Assembly: GCA_900316475.1 (NCBI GenBank)
Contig: ONDA01000011.1
Coordinates: 26,805 to 90,804 of the forward strand
Origin: an uncultured Prevotellaceae bacterium
GTDB lineage: Bacteria > Bacteroidota > Bacteroidia > Bacteroidales > Bacteroidaceae
DNA: 64,000 bases
Reading direction: 5' to 3'
The position numbers were made by a program, and so were the translations under genes. Below, one piece after another: positions 24,632 to 33,993 of this stretch. The notes under the pieces were generated by a model. That model made no database searches, had not been told where the DNA came from, and worked only from the letters and a program-made list of their open reading frames with translations. Positions within the stretch are counted from its first letter, which is position 1; each line of letters begins with the position of its first letter.

Positions 24632-27600
24632 ATGAGAACAGTGTTGTTTGTTTTGATGACGTTGGTGAGTATGGCTATTCAAGGACAGACTTATGATGCG
24701 CTTTGGCAGCAGGCCAAGGTGGCGGAGGAAAGAGATCTGCTGCGCACGCAATATGATGTGTTGATGAAGATTGCGCAGAAGGCGGAGAAGGAAGGGCAGT
24801 TCGGACAGCTGATGGCCGCCGAACTGGCTGGTAGCCGGACGATGGCAATCATCAGTCCCGACTCTTTGCAGCCCGCCGTGGAGCGTATGGAGCAGCGTCG
24901 GCAGCAGACGAAAGACAAGGCACTGGCAGCGGTCTATGCCGTCGTGCTGAAAAAGGTCTACGAGGACAACCGCCAGCTGGAGAAACGCTATGACTTCAGC
25001 GTGACGCTTGATGCTGCAACCTGTGCACGGCTGGCTTCCGTCAAGGCTGCCGCCTACAAACCGCTGACCGTTATCGGCCGCAACAGCAAGCTCTTCGACG
25101 ACGATATGCTGAGCGTGGTGGGCTATGAACTGAAGGACTTCCGCCCCCTGCACGACTATTATCAGAAAGCAGGCAACCGTACCGCCACCCTGATGACCGC
25201 CTTGGAACTGGCGCGCCAGCAGCGTCCTTTGGGCAAAGTTAGCTATTCCGATGCACCATATATCCATACTTTAGACTCACTGATAGACAGCTACGGCGAC
25301 GTAGCGGAGGTGGCTGAGGTGGTTATTGACCGCTATCGGTATATGAGTGTCCATACCGATGCTACGCCCGCACAGGAGTGGGAGTATCTGAATGATGCTA
25401 TCAGTCGCTGGGGCAGCTATGACCGTATAAACGAGTTGCGAAATGCTCAGAACAATATGTCGGCGCGACAGTTCCATGCGGAATTGCCGACGCGAGTGGT
25501 CATGCCCGGACAGACACAGACCATGAAACTCTCGGAGCTGCGTAACATCGACCAGCTGACGTACCGCATTTATCGTGTCGACGTGAATGGCGACACCGAC
25601 CTGAATCCTAATAATGACAAGGACTATAAGAAACTGAAGAACCATATTGCCAAGAATCCGGAGGTTACGGGCACGCTGGCGTGCGGCGGTCATCAGGTGT
25701 ACGAGCTGTTTGATGACACCCTCCAGGTGCAGGCTCTTCCCGTGGGCGTCTATCTCGTTGAGATGGAAAGCACGCCTGCTACCAAGGTGTCGCGCCAGCT
25801 TCTATTCGTCAGCAATGTGCGAACACTGATGGAGAACCTGCCCGGCAGCCGTCAGCGCTACGTGGTGGTGGATGCCGTTGAGGGACAGCCCATCAAGGGG
25901 GCTACCATAGAGCTGCGGGGCTATGCCAACGGACGCGGCGGTCAGTTGCTTGCCTGGCTGAAGACCGATGCCAAAGGCGAAGCATCCTATCAATATGACA
26001 AGCAGCGTCCTACGCAGATATATGCTTACACCTCGGCAGACAAAGCTTGTCCGCCGAAAGACTATTACGGCAACTTCTCCTATTATGACAACGACCGCCG
26101 TGCGGAGCGGGCACAGCTGTTTACCGACCGTGCTATCTACCGTCCCGGACAGACCGTCCATGTGGCCGCCGTTGCATACGAAGTGCTTCATGGCTACGAG
26201 CAGAAAGCACTGGCCGACAAACAGCTGACGCTGACACTTCGCGACGCCAACTACAAGGAGGTAGCCCAACGAACGCTGACCACCGACCGCTTCGGCACCT
26301 GCGCCACCGACTTCACGCTGCCCTCCAACGGACTGACGGGTAACTTCAGTATAGAGATGCAGAATGGCAGATGCCACTTCCGCGTGGAGGAATACAAGCG
26401 ACCGACGTTTGAGGTGAAGTTCGACGAGTTCAAAGAGGACTACAAGGATGGCGACACCATTACCGTCCGTGGCATGGCCCGCTCATACGCCGGTGTGCCC
26501 ATTCAGGGTGCCAAGGTGAAGTACAGCATCGAACGCCGTCGCGCACTCTGGTGGTGGAGCTATTCGTCATACTGGAATGTGGGCGTCATCGGCGAGAATA
26601 CCGAAGATGAAGATGTGGCCGAGGGCGAGACGGTGACCGCTGCCGATGGCTCGTTCACGGTACAGATGCCGATGTGTCTGCCTAAGACCGACTATCCCGC
26701 TTTCTATAACTTCGTATGCCGTGCCGATGTGACCGACATCGGCGGCGAGACCCACAACGCCCAGAAGTCGTTGCCGCTGGGTAATCGCAAGACCGCCTTT
26801 ACCGTCGACGTTACTGAGCAGATGCGCCTCGACGAGCTGCAGCCCGTGGTGTTCCACCTGCGCAATGCGGCCAGCAATGATATGGATGCGCCCGTGAGGT
26901 ACCGTGTGGATGCTGCGCAATGGCTGACGGCAAAGACCAGTACGCCCGTCAAGCTGCCTAAGATGAAGAGTGGGCGCCACGAGATAGAGGCCGTCTGCCA
27001 TGGTGACACGGTGAAGCGTTCGTTCACCGTCTTCTCGCTCGACGATCAGCGGCCTGTCGTGGAGACCGACGACTGGTTCTACGTCTCCGACTATCAGTTC
27101 CCACGCGACGGAAAGCCCGTCACCGTACAGGTTGGTTCGTCGGCTAAGGACGTCCATATTGTCTACAGCATCATCAGTGGCGACCGGGTGATAGAGAGTG
27201 GCGCCGTGGAGCGTTCCAATGAGTTGCTGAACCGTAAGTTTACGTACAAACCGGAATACGGCAACGGCTTGCTGCTCACCTTTGCCTGGATGAAGCAGGG
27301 ACGCTGCTACAGCCATGACGTGCAGCTGCAGCGCCCGCTGCCCGATAAGAAACTGCGGTTGGAGTGGCAGACTTTCCGCGACCGGCTCACGCCAGGCCAG
27401 CAGGAGGAATGGTCGCTGACGGTGAAGACGCCCGACGGCCAACCCGCCGACGCCCAGCTGATGGCCACCTTATATGATAAGAGTCTCGACCACTTTGTTA
27501 ATCATCGTTGGGGGTTCTACCCCTACTCGTGGCTGGCCATGCCCAGCACCAGCTGGCAGTTCGGAACGTGGAACTCCCTGCGGCTCAGTGGTGTGCAGAC

Positions 27601-30166
27601 GCTCAACTCCCTGAAGGTGAGTCCGTTCGACTTTACCCATTTCGACGAGTCGCTCTTCCCATACTATCATCGGATGATGGTAGGCAGCGTGCGCCTTCGC
27701 GGTAGGGGTTTAGCCAAGGCCGCTGCGCCACAGGCGGAAACCGCTATTGGCTCCTTCGACGTGGCTGCCAACGATGTCTTGGAAGAGAAAGCTGTGTTAC
27801 GGCAGGAGATTGCCGTCGGTGCACAGAAAGCATCTGCCGACGAGACCGCCGAGGTGCCGCTTCGCGAGAACCTGCAGGAAACGGCCTTCTTCTATCCGCA
27901 ACTGCAGGCCGACACGACGGGCATGGTGACGATGAAGTTCACCCTGCCTGAGAGTCTGACAACGTGGCGCTTTATGGGTTTTGCACATACCACAGACATC
28001 TGCTTCGGTATGCTCGAAGGCGAGGCCGTGGCCAAAAAGCAACTGATGGTGCAGCCCAACATGCCGCGATTCATCCGCGAGGGCGACAAGGCCACCATTA
28101 CGGCACGCGTCATCAATACCAGCGAGGGTGACATCAGCGGAACGGCCCGTCTGACGCTCATCGACCCGGAAACGGAAAAGACCGTGCTCACGCAGTCGGC
28201 TCCTTTTGCCGTGAAAGCCGGTGAGACGGGCAGCGTGACGTTTGCCGTTGGCACCGACGCTTCGTTCCCGTCACTGCTCATTGCCAAGGTGGTAGCCGCT
28301 GGCGACGGCTTCAGCGACGGCGAGCAGCACTACCTGCCCATCCTACCCAACCGTGAACGTGTTACCGTCACCGTACCGTTTACGCAGAACGAGCCGGGCA
28401 CGAAGACTATCGACCTGACGCAGCTGTTCGAAGCCCCCCTTTCGTCCCCCGAGGGGGACACAAATGTCCTACAGGGTAATGAAGCCCCCTCGGGGGCAGT
28501 AGGGGGGGCTAAGCTCACCATCGAATATACCAACAACCCTGCCTGGCTGATGATTCAGGCCCTGCCCGCCATCGGCCAGCCTCACGACGACTGTGCCATC
28601 TGTCAGTCTGCCTCGCTCTATGCCAACAGCATCGGCAAGCATATCGTAGACCAGGTGCCGCAGGCCAAGACGGTCTTCGAGCAGTGGAAGCTGGAGAAGG
28701 GGGAGGAGACATCACTACACTCCCAGCTGGAGAAGAACCAGGAACTGAAAGACCTTGTGCTGAACGAGACGCCGTGGGTGGCTGATGCTGACCGTGAGTC
28801 GGAGCAGCGCCAGCGTCTGGCCGACTTCTTCGACGAGAACACGATGCAGCAGCGCCAGCAATCGGCTCTCGACAAACTCCGCAAACTGCAGCGTGGCGAC
28901 GGCTCGTGGAGCTGGTGGCCCGAGATGCCCGGCTCCGTCTATATGACTGTTGCCGTCGCAGAGATGATGGTGCGTCAGAATGTGATGGTTGGTGAACAGT
29001 CGTCGACGCAGCAGATGCTTACCAAAGCTATCAGCTTCCTCGGTCACGAGATGGTGGACCTGGTCAAAGAGATGAAGAAGCAAGAGAAGAAAGGCCGCAA
29101 GCCGTCGTTCCCCAGCTTCAACGCCCTGCAGTGGCTCTACATCTGCAAGCTCGATGGGCGGCGGTTGCCCACCGACGTGCAGCAGGCCAACGACTACCTC
29201 ATCCGTCTGCTCAAGAAGGACATCAAAAACCAGACCATCTACGAGAAGGCTTTGTCGGCCATTATCCTCGATTCACCACTTTATATTAAGAGCCTGAAGG
29301 AATTCACCGTGTACAAGGAGGAGATGGGACGCTACTACGACACCCCACGTGCCGCTTATTCTTGGCGCGACTATCGCATACCGACGCAGGTGGCTGCCAT
29401 CGAGGCTATCCAGCGCCTGACGCCCGACGACCAGCAGACACTCGACGAGATGCGCCGCTGGCTGTTGCAGGAGAAGCGCACGCAGGCTTGGGACACGCCG
29501 CTGAATAGCGTGGACGCCGTCTATGCTTTTATGGGGGCTATGGGGCCAATGAGTCCAATGAGTCCTATAGGCCACAATGCTGCCCTTAGTCTCGACGGAC
29601 AGCCTCTTGACACCCCGAAGGCGTCGGCCGGCATCGGCTACGTGAAGACTGCCCAGCCGTATCATGGTGAGAAGACCTTTACCGCTGACAAGACCAGCGA
29701 GGGCACGTCGTGGGGTGCCGTCTACGCCCAGTTCATGCAGACGACGAGCGACATCAAGAATCAGGCCAGCGGCGTCAGCGTGAAACGAGAAGTGCTGGAT
29801 AGTAATCTCTCTCCTCTCTCCTCTCTCCTCTCTCCTCTAAAAATAGGCTCTCGCGTAACCGTCCGCTTGACCATTCAGAGCGAGCGCGACCTTGACTTTG
29901 TTCAGATTCAGGACAAGCGGGCCGCCTGTATGGAGCCTGTCCGTCAGCTTAGCGGCTATGATTGGCGTTTAGGTTGTTATGTGACGCCTCGCGACAATGT
30001 GACGAACTATTATTTCGACCGTTTGCCCAAGGGCAAGCGCATCATCGAGACCGAATATTATATCGACCGTGCCGGCGTGTACGAGACGGGCACCTGCACC
30101 GTACAGTGTGCCTACGCCTCGGAGTATCGCGGTACCACGAAATCACAAACTATCAAAGTAGAATGA
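24632..30166 (+). CDS. Large alpha-2-macroglobulin-family protein with degenerate thioester site
   Basis: An 1844-residue secreted protein with signal peptide (MRTVLFVLMTLVSMAIQGQ). The MG2-type segment QLFTDRAIYRPGQTVHVAAV is at about 490-515 and the alpha-2-macroglobulin core block ITTWRFMGFAHTTD-like (ESLTTWRFMGFA) near 1108. The toroid domain follows NPAWLMIQALP. Where relatives read CAEQ, this one has CAIC from Cys 1321, so the canonical thioester is missing. Residues 1268-1294 derive from the 79-nt element, 1633-1646 (GPMSPMSP) and 1725-1736 from other repeats. Bacterial members may trap proteases. It is coupled to the DUF1573 gene by ATGA. Confidence 0.9.
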   Translation: MRTVLFVLMTLVSMAIQGQTYDALWQQAKVAEERDLLRTQYDVLMKIAQKAEKEGQFGQLMAAELAGSRTMAIISPDSLQPAVERMEQRRQQTKDKALAAVYAVVLKKVYEDNRQLEKRYDFSVTLDAATCARLASVKAAAYKPLTVIGRNSKLFDDDMLSVVGYELKDFRPLHDYYQKAGNRTATLMTALELARQQRPLGKVSYSDAPYIHTLDSLIDSYGDVAEVAEVVIDRYRYMSVHTDATPAQEWEYLNDAISRWGSYDRINELRNAQNNMSARQFHAELPTRVVMPGQTQTMKLSELRNIDQLTYRIYRVDVNGDTDLNPNNDKDYKKLKNHIAKNPEVTGTLACGGHQVYELFDDTLQVQALPVGVYLVEMESTPATKVSRQLLFVSNVRTLMENLPGSRQRYVVVDAVEGQPIKGATIELRGYANGRGGQLLAWLKTDAKGEASYQYDKQRPTQIYAYTSADKACPPKDYYGNFSYYDNDRRAERAQLFTDRAIYRPGQTVHVAAVAYEVLHGYEQKALADKQLTLTLRDANYKEVAQRTLTTDRFGTCATDFTLPSNGLTGNFSIEMQNGRCHFRVEEYKRPTFEVKFDEFKEDYKDGDTITVRGMARSYAGVPIQGAKVKYSIERRRALWWWSYSSYWNVGVIGENTEDEDVAEGETVTAADGSFTVQMPMCLPKTDYPAFYNFVCRADVTDIGGETHNAQKSLPLGNRKTAFTVDVTEQMRLDELQPVVFHLRNAASNDMDAPVRYRVDAAQWLTAKTSTPVKLPKMKSGRHEIEAVCHGDTVKRSFTVFSLDDQRPVVETDDWFYVSDYQFPRDGKPVTVQVGSSAKDVHIVYSIISGDRVIESGAVERSNELLNRKFTYKPEYGNGLLLTFAWMKQGRCYSHDVQLQRPLPDKKLRLEWQTFRDRLTPGQQEEWSLTVKTPDGQPADAQLMATLYDKSLDHFVNHRWGFYPYSWLAMPSTSWQFGTWNSLRLSGVQTLNSLKVSPFDFTHFDESLFPYYHRMMVGSVRLRGRGLAKAAAPQAETAIGSFDVAANDVLEEKAVLRQEIAVGAQKASADETAEVPLRENLQETAFFYPQLQADTTGMVTMKFTLPESLTTWRFMGFAHTTDICFGMLEGEAVAKKQLMVQPNMPRFIREGDKATITARVINTSEGDISGTARLTLIDPETEKTVLTQSAPFAVKAGETGSVTFAVGTDASFPSLLIAKVVAAGDGFSDGEQHYLPILPNRERVTVTVPFTQNEPGTKTIDLTQLFEAPLSSPEGDTNVLQGNEAPSGAVGGAKLTIEYTNNPAWLMIQALPAIGQPHDDCAICQSASLYANSIGKHIVDQVPQAKTVFEQWKLEKGEETSLHSQLEKNQELKDLVLNETPWVADADRESEQRQRLADFFDENTMQQRQQSALDKLRKLQRGDGSWSWWPEMPGSVYMTVAVAEMMVRQNVMVGEQSSTQQMLTKAISFLGHEMVDLVKEMKKQEKKGRKPSFPSFNALQWLYICKLDGRRLPTDVQQANDYLIRLLKKDIKNQTIYEKALSAIILDSPLYIKSLKEFTVYKEEMGRYYDTPRAAYSWRDYRIPTQVAAIEAIQRLTPDDQQTLDEMRRWLLQEKRTQAWDTPLNSVDAVYAFMGAMGPMSPMSPIGHNAALSLDGQPLDTPKASAGIGYVKTAQPYHGEKTFTADKTSEGTSWGAVYAQFMQTTSDIKNQASGVSVKREVLDSNLSPLSSLLSPLKIGSRVTVRLTIQSERDLDFVQIQDKRAACMEPVRQLSGYDWRLGCYVTPRDNVTNYYFDRLPKGKRIIETEYYIDRAGVYETGTCTVQCAYASEYRGTTKSQTIKVE
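28432..28510 (+). repeat. 79-nt in-frame palindromic element, copy in the macroglobulin gene
   Basis: AGCCCCCC opens and GGGGGGCT closes; internal hairpins are GTCCCCC/GGGGGAC and GCCCCC/GGGGGC. It is read as APLSSPEGDTNV then EAPSGAVGGA, starts at a third codon position, and lies just before the toroid domain. Confidence 0.93.
29530..29573 (+). repeat. Short (ATGGGG/CCAATGAGT) repeat in the macroglobulin gene
   Basis: In-frame direct repeats encode MGAMGPMSPMSPIG. Similar TATGGGACTT repeats fill the gap before cmk (33940-33992). Confidence 0.7.
29805..29839 (+). repeat. CTCTCCT microsatellite in the macroglobulin gene
   Basis: Five CTCTCCT units read as LSPLSSLLSPL. It is the complement orientation of the pyrC and exbD repeat. 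Confidence 0.85.
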
Positions 30167-31206
30167 AAAAGGCTTTATTATTCATTGTTTCTTCGTTATA
30201 TTTCAGCGTAGCTCAGGCGCAGCGCCTGTCAGTCGCAAAACCGACGGTGGACGTTGGCCGTACAGGCTATGAGATGCCTGTCACCGCCACCTTTGAGCTG
30301 CGCAACAAAGGGTTGCGCAAGCTGGTCATCCACGACGTGAAGGCCGACTGCTACTGTACGAAGGTGGACTTCCCGAAAGAGGAGATTGGCGTCGGCGACA
30401 AGTTCACCATCCGTATGACCTACGATGCCCGCCAGTTAGGACATTTCAACAAGCAGGCAGCCATCCTGTCGAACGGCTCAAAGAATCCTGTATATATTAC
30501 AATGACAGGTGTCGTGCTGACTGACTTGAAGGACTGGAGCGGCTCTTATCCTTACGACTACAACGGCCTGTTGGGAACCATCAACAATCTGGAGTTCGAT
30601 AACGTCAACAAGGGCGAGCAACGTACCTTTGAGATGCTTGTCATGAATAACGGGACGCAAGCCATGCGGCCGAATGTACTCCATCTGCCAGCTTATCTCA
30701 CGGCCAAGGCATATCCTGAGACGCTGGCTCCAGGGCATAGCGGCAAGGTGCTCTTCACGCTCCATTCAGAAAAGATACACAACTATGGACTGACGCAGAC
30801 GTCGGTCTATCTGGCACAGAAATTAGGCGAAAAGGTAAATTCCTCAACAGAAATCCCAGTGTCGGCAGTGTTGTTGCCGTCTGTCGTTCAGACTGCAAAT
30901 GCTCCTGTGCTTGAGTTGTCAGACACGACGCTGAACCTGGATTTTGGCAAGCGGTCAAAGGCGTCGGGCGAAATTGTCCTAACGAACAAGGGACTGTCGC
31001 GTCTCGACATCTCTTCGCTGCAGATGTTCACCCGTGGCCTGAAGGTGACCCTCGGCAAGAGCCGCCTGTTGCCGGGTGAGTCCACAAGGCTGAAAATTAC
31101 TGCCGTGGCTGCCGAACTGAAAAAGGCGCGTGCCGTCCCCCGTGTGCTGATGATCACCAACGACCCGAAACAGTCGAAAGTTGTTATTACGGTTAAAAGC
31201 AGATAA
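30163..31206 (+). CDS. DUF1573-domain exported protein
   Basis: A signal peptide (MKKALLFIVSSLYFSVAQAQ) is followed by two ASH-like immunoglobulin-fold repeats, each with the pattern GxxxxxxFELRNKGLRKLVI and ADCYCTK, then DFGKRSKASGEIVLTNKG near 250. DUF1573 proteins are periplasmic or surface proteins of unknown role. Translation is coupled to the macroglobulin gene by ATGA, suggesting a joint surface function. 347 residues. Confidence 0.85.
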   Translation: MKKALLFIVSSLYFSVAQAQRLSVAKPTVDVGRTGYEMPVTATFELRNKGLRKLVIHDVKADCYCTKVDFPKEEIGVGDKFTIRMTYDARQLGHFNKQAAILSNGSKNPVYITMTGVVLTDLKDWSGSYPYDYNGLLGTINNLEFDNVNKGEQRTFEMLVMNNGTQAMRPNVLHLPAYLTAKAYPETLAPGHSGKVLFTLHSEKIHNYGLTQTSVYLAQKLGEKVNSSTEIPVSAVLLPSVVQTANAPVLELSDTTLNLDFGKRSKASGEIVLTNKGLSRLDISSLQMFTRGLKVTLGKSRLLPGESTRLKITAVAAELKKARAVPRVLMITNDPKQSKVVITVKSR

Positions 31207-31207
31207 T

Positions 31208-32302
31208 ATGGAACATCCCGAGAATAGTGCAGAGTTTGCCGGACTACAAGTCAACAGCGGCGTCAGCGAACAGCATATCATCAATCCCTACCTGAAACGC
31301 GGTCGCTTCCGTCGCCACGAACTGTCGGCTGCCGAGATGGTGGAAGGCATCCTCCGTGGCGATGTCACCATCTTGTCACAGGCCGTGACGCTGATAGAGA
31401 GTGTCAACCCTGACCATCAGGCGAAGGCGCAGGAGGTTATCAACCGCTGTCTGCCCTACAGCGGCCATAGCATCCGTGTCGGTATCAGCGGCGTTCCCGG
31501 TGCTGGCAAGTCTACCAGTATCGACGAGTTCGGTATGCACGTACTCCGTGAGCATGGCGGCAAACTGGCAGTCCTGGCCATCGACCCCTCTAGTGAGCGC
31601 TCCAAGGGCAGCATCCTTGGCGACAAGACGCGTATGGAGAAGTTGGCGCAGCATCCCGCGTCGTTCATCCGTCCTAGTCCGTCGGCCGGTTCTCTTGGTG
31701 GTGTGGCCCGTAAGACGCGTGAGACCATCATCCTCTGCGAGGCTGCCGGCTTCGACAAGATTTTCGTTGAGACCGTCGGCGTAGGGCAGAGCGAGACGGC
31801 CTGTCACTCGATGGTCGACTTCTTCCTGCTCATACAGGTTGCCGGCACGGGCGACGAGCTGCAGGGTATCAAGCGCGGCATCATGGAAATCTCCGACGGC
31901 ATAGTCATCAACAAGTGCGACGGCGACAATGTTGACCGTTGCCAGATGGCTGCCACGAACTTCCGTAACGCCCTCCATTTCTTCCCAATGCCCGAGAGCG
32001 GCTGGTTGCCCAAGGTACTGTGCTACAGCGGCTTCTACGGAACGGGTGTGAAGGAGATTTGGGATATGGTTTACCAGTATATCGACTTCGTGAAGGCCAA
32101 TGGCTACTTCGACCATCGCCGCAACGAACAGGCTAAGTACTGGATGTATGAAAGTATCAACGAGCACCTGAAGGCGTCGTTCTATAATAATAAGATGGTG
32201 CAGGCGCAGTTGGCATCGGCAGAGCGCTCAGTACTCGACGGCGCGAAGACCTCGTTCGTGGCTGCCCAGGATTTGCTTGACCTTTATTTCAAGAACCTAT
32301 AG
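31208..32302 (+). CDS. meaB: Methylmalonyl-CoA mutase-associated GTPase MeaB (ArgK family)
   Basis: A G3E GTPase that protects and reloads the B12-dependent mutase. P-loop GVPGAGKSTSIDEFG, LAVLAIDPSSERSKGSILGDKTRM, a Mg-binding VETVGVGQSE and the guanine motif NKCDGDN are intact in 364 residues. The ATG at 31208 is one base after the DUF1573 stop. No mutase gene is in the window. Confidence 0.95.
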   Translation: MEHPENSAEFAGLQVNSGVSEQHIINPYLKRGRFRRHELSAAEMVEGILRGDVTILSQAVTLIESVNPDHQAKAQEVINRCLPYSGHSIRVGISGVPGAGKSTSIDEFGMHVLREHGGKLAVLAIDPSSERSKGSILGDKTRMEKLAQHPASFIRPSPSAGSLGGVARKTRETIILCEAAGFDKIFVETVGVGQSETACHSMVDFFLLIQVAGTGDELQGIKRGIMEISDGIVINKCDGDNVDRCQMAATNFRNALHFFPMPESGWLPKVLCYSGFYGTGVKEIWDMVYQYIDFVKANGYFDHRRNEQAKYWMYESINEHLKASFYNNKMVQAQLASAERSVLDGAKTSFVAAQDLLDLYFKNL

Positions 32303-32311
32303 CCTGGCCCT

Positions 32312-33235
32312 ATGAATCCTATCATAGAAATCGACAACAACAGCGGCTTCTGCTTTGGCGTGACCACTGCCATCAAGAAAGCCGAGGAGGAATTGCAGAA
32401 AGGTAGCACGCTCTATTGCCTTGGCGACATCGTTCATAACTCGATGGAGTGTGAACGACTGCGTAAGATGGGGCTTGTCACCATCGACCATAACGAGATG
32501 AGTCGTCTTCACAATGTCAAGGTGCTGCTGCGTGCCCACGGCGAACCCCCTGCTACCTACGAACTGGCTCGTCGGAACAACATTGAGATTATCGATGCCA
32601 CCTGCCCCGTCGTGCTCCAGCTTCAAAAGCGTATCAAGAAACAATACGAGGCCCCCCTGTCGTCCCCCGAGGGGGACACGAATGTCCTACCGTCTATTGA
32701 AGCCCCCTCGGGGGCAGTAGGGGGGGCTTCCATCGTCATCTTTGGTAAGAAAGGCCATGCCGAGGTTCTTGGTCTTGTCGGGCAGACGGAAGGCTCTGCC
32801 ATCGTCATTGAAAGTTTCGACGAGGCGAAGCGCCTTGACTTCACCCGTGACATCTATCTCTATTCACAGACCACGAAGTCGCTCGACGAGTTCCACCGCA
32901 TCATCGCGTATATCCAGCAGCACATAGCCCCCACCGCCACCTTCAAGAGCTTCGACACCATCTGCCGCTCCGTGGCCAACCGCATGGGAGGCATCTCGCA
33001 GTTTGCCTCGCGCCACGACCTCATCCTCTTTGTCTGCGGCCGTAAAAGCAGCAATGGCAAGGTGCTCTATAACGAGTGTCTGCGCGTCAATCCAAACACC
33101 CGTCTTGTTGAGGGACCCGAAGAGATTGTCCCCGAATGGCTTCAGGGGGTTGAGAGTGTCGGCATCTGTGGTGCTACCTCCACGCCGAAGTGGCTGATGG
33201 AGCAGTGCCGTGATGCCATCGAGGCTATGGCGTGA
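32312..33235 (+). CDS. ispH: 4-hydroxy-3-methylbut-2-enyl diphosphate reductase with in-frame insertion
   Basis: The last step of the MEP isoprenoid pathway, using a [4Fe-4S] cluster. Three cluster cysteines lie in GFCFGV (14), DATCPVV (about 98) and TICRS. The AHGEPP, VHNSMEC and GICGATSTPKWLM blocks are present. Residues about 114-139 (APLSSPEGDTNV to SGAVGGA) come from the 79-nt element and sit between a helix and the SIVIFGKKGH strand of the second lobe. The protein is convergent with cmk. Confidence 0.96.
   Translation: MNPIIEIDNNSGFCFGVTTAIKKAEEELQKGSTLYCLGDIVHNSMECERLRKMGLVTIDHNEMSRLHNVKVLLRAHGEPPATYELARRNNIEIIDATCPVVLQLQKRIKKQYEAPLSSPEGDTNVLPSIEAPSGAVGGASIVIFGKKGHAEVLGLVGQTEGSAIVIESFDEAKRLDFTRDIYLYSQTTKSLDEFHRIIAYIQQHIAPTATFKSFDTICRSVANRMGGISQFASRHDLILFVCGRKSSNGKVLYNECLRVNPNTRLVEGPEEIVPEWLQGVESVGICGATSTPKWLMEQCRDAIEAMA
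32650..32728 (+). repeat. 79-nt in-frame palindromic element, copy in ispH
   Basis: Same length, orientation and codon phase as the mfd and macroglobulin copies, with hairpins GTCCCCC/GGGGGAC and GCCCCC/GGGGGC. Confidence 0.93.
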
Positions 33236-33250
33236 TGCTTCTGTGCCGTC

Positions 33251-33934
33251 TTATCGCGTTGCTTCTCTGAACCGCTGCATGAGCCATTCGTCCTGTTCGG
33301 CAATGGTTAGATGGCTGTTGTCGAGAAGCAGGGCATCGTCGGCCTGGCGCAAGGGCGACACGTCGCGGTGGGAGTCGATGTAGTCGCGCTCCTGTACGTT
33401 TTTGAGTATGTCGTCGTAGTCGGCAGCCATCCCCTTTTCCTTCAGTTCGTCGTAGCGGCGCTGGGCGCGCACCTCGGCCGAGGCGGTGACGAAGATTTTC
33501 AGTTCGGCATGCGGGAATACGACGGTGCCGATGTCGCGGCCGTCCATGACGATGCCGCCATTCTCACCCATACGCTGCTGCTGGGCAACGAGGGCAGTGC
33601 GTACAAACGGCAGGGCGGCGACGGGACTGACGTGGTTGCTGACCTCAAGGGTGCGGATGTCGCGTTCTACGTTCTCACCATTCAGGAACGTGGTGGTCTT
33701 GCCGTCAACGAGTTTCTGCTCGATGACAATGTCTTTCAGGGCAGTCTCCAGTTCTTCGGTTTTGATACTGCCGTCCTCGCGGAACAAGTTGTGACGCAGG
33801 GCGTAAAGGGTGACACTGCGGTACATGGCACCGGTGTCTACATAGACGTAGCCCACCTTCTGGGCCAGTGCTTTGGCCATCGTGCTTTTGCCGCACGAGG
33901 AATGGCCGTCAATAGCTATCGTAATCTTTTTCAT
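33251..33934 (-). CDS. cmk: Cytidylate kinase
   Basis: Phosphorylates CMP and dCMP. P-loop [15 protein letters not shown], the VDTGAMYR nucleotide contact, [24 protein letters not shown] and the lid RRYDEL are intact in 227 residues. It is downstream of porQ on the same strand, and ispH converges on it. The porQ-cmk-ispH neighbourhood is, to my knowledge, conserved in Porphyromonas as well. Confidence 0.96.
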   Translation of the reverse strand: MKKITIAIDGHSSCGKSTMAKALAQKVGYVYVDTGAMYRSVTLYALRHNLFREDGSIKTEELETALKDIVIEQKLVDGKTTTFLNGENVERDIRTLEVSNHVSPVAALPFVRTALVAQQQRMGENGGIVMDGRDIGTVVFPHAELKIFVTASAEVRAQRRYDELKEKGMAADYDDILKNVQERDYIDSHRDVSPLRQADDALLLDNSHLTIAEQDEWLMQRFREATR

Positions 33935-33992
33935 TTTTTTTATGGGTCTTATGGGTCTTATGGGACTTATGGGACTTATGGGACTTATGGGG
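33935..33992 (-). repeat. 10-bp tandem repeat in the cmk leader
   Basis: About six TATGGGACTT or TATGGGTCTT units fill the 59 bp between porQ and cmk, ending seven bases before the cmk ATG, so they occupy its ribosome-binding region. Confidence 0.85.
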
Positions 33993-33993
33993 C

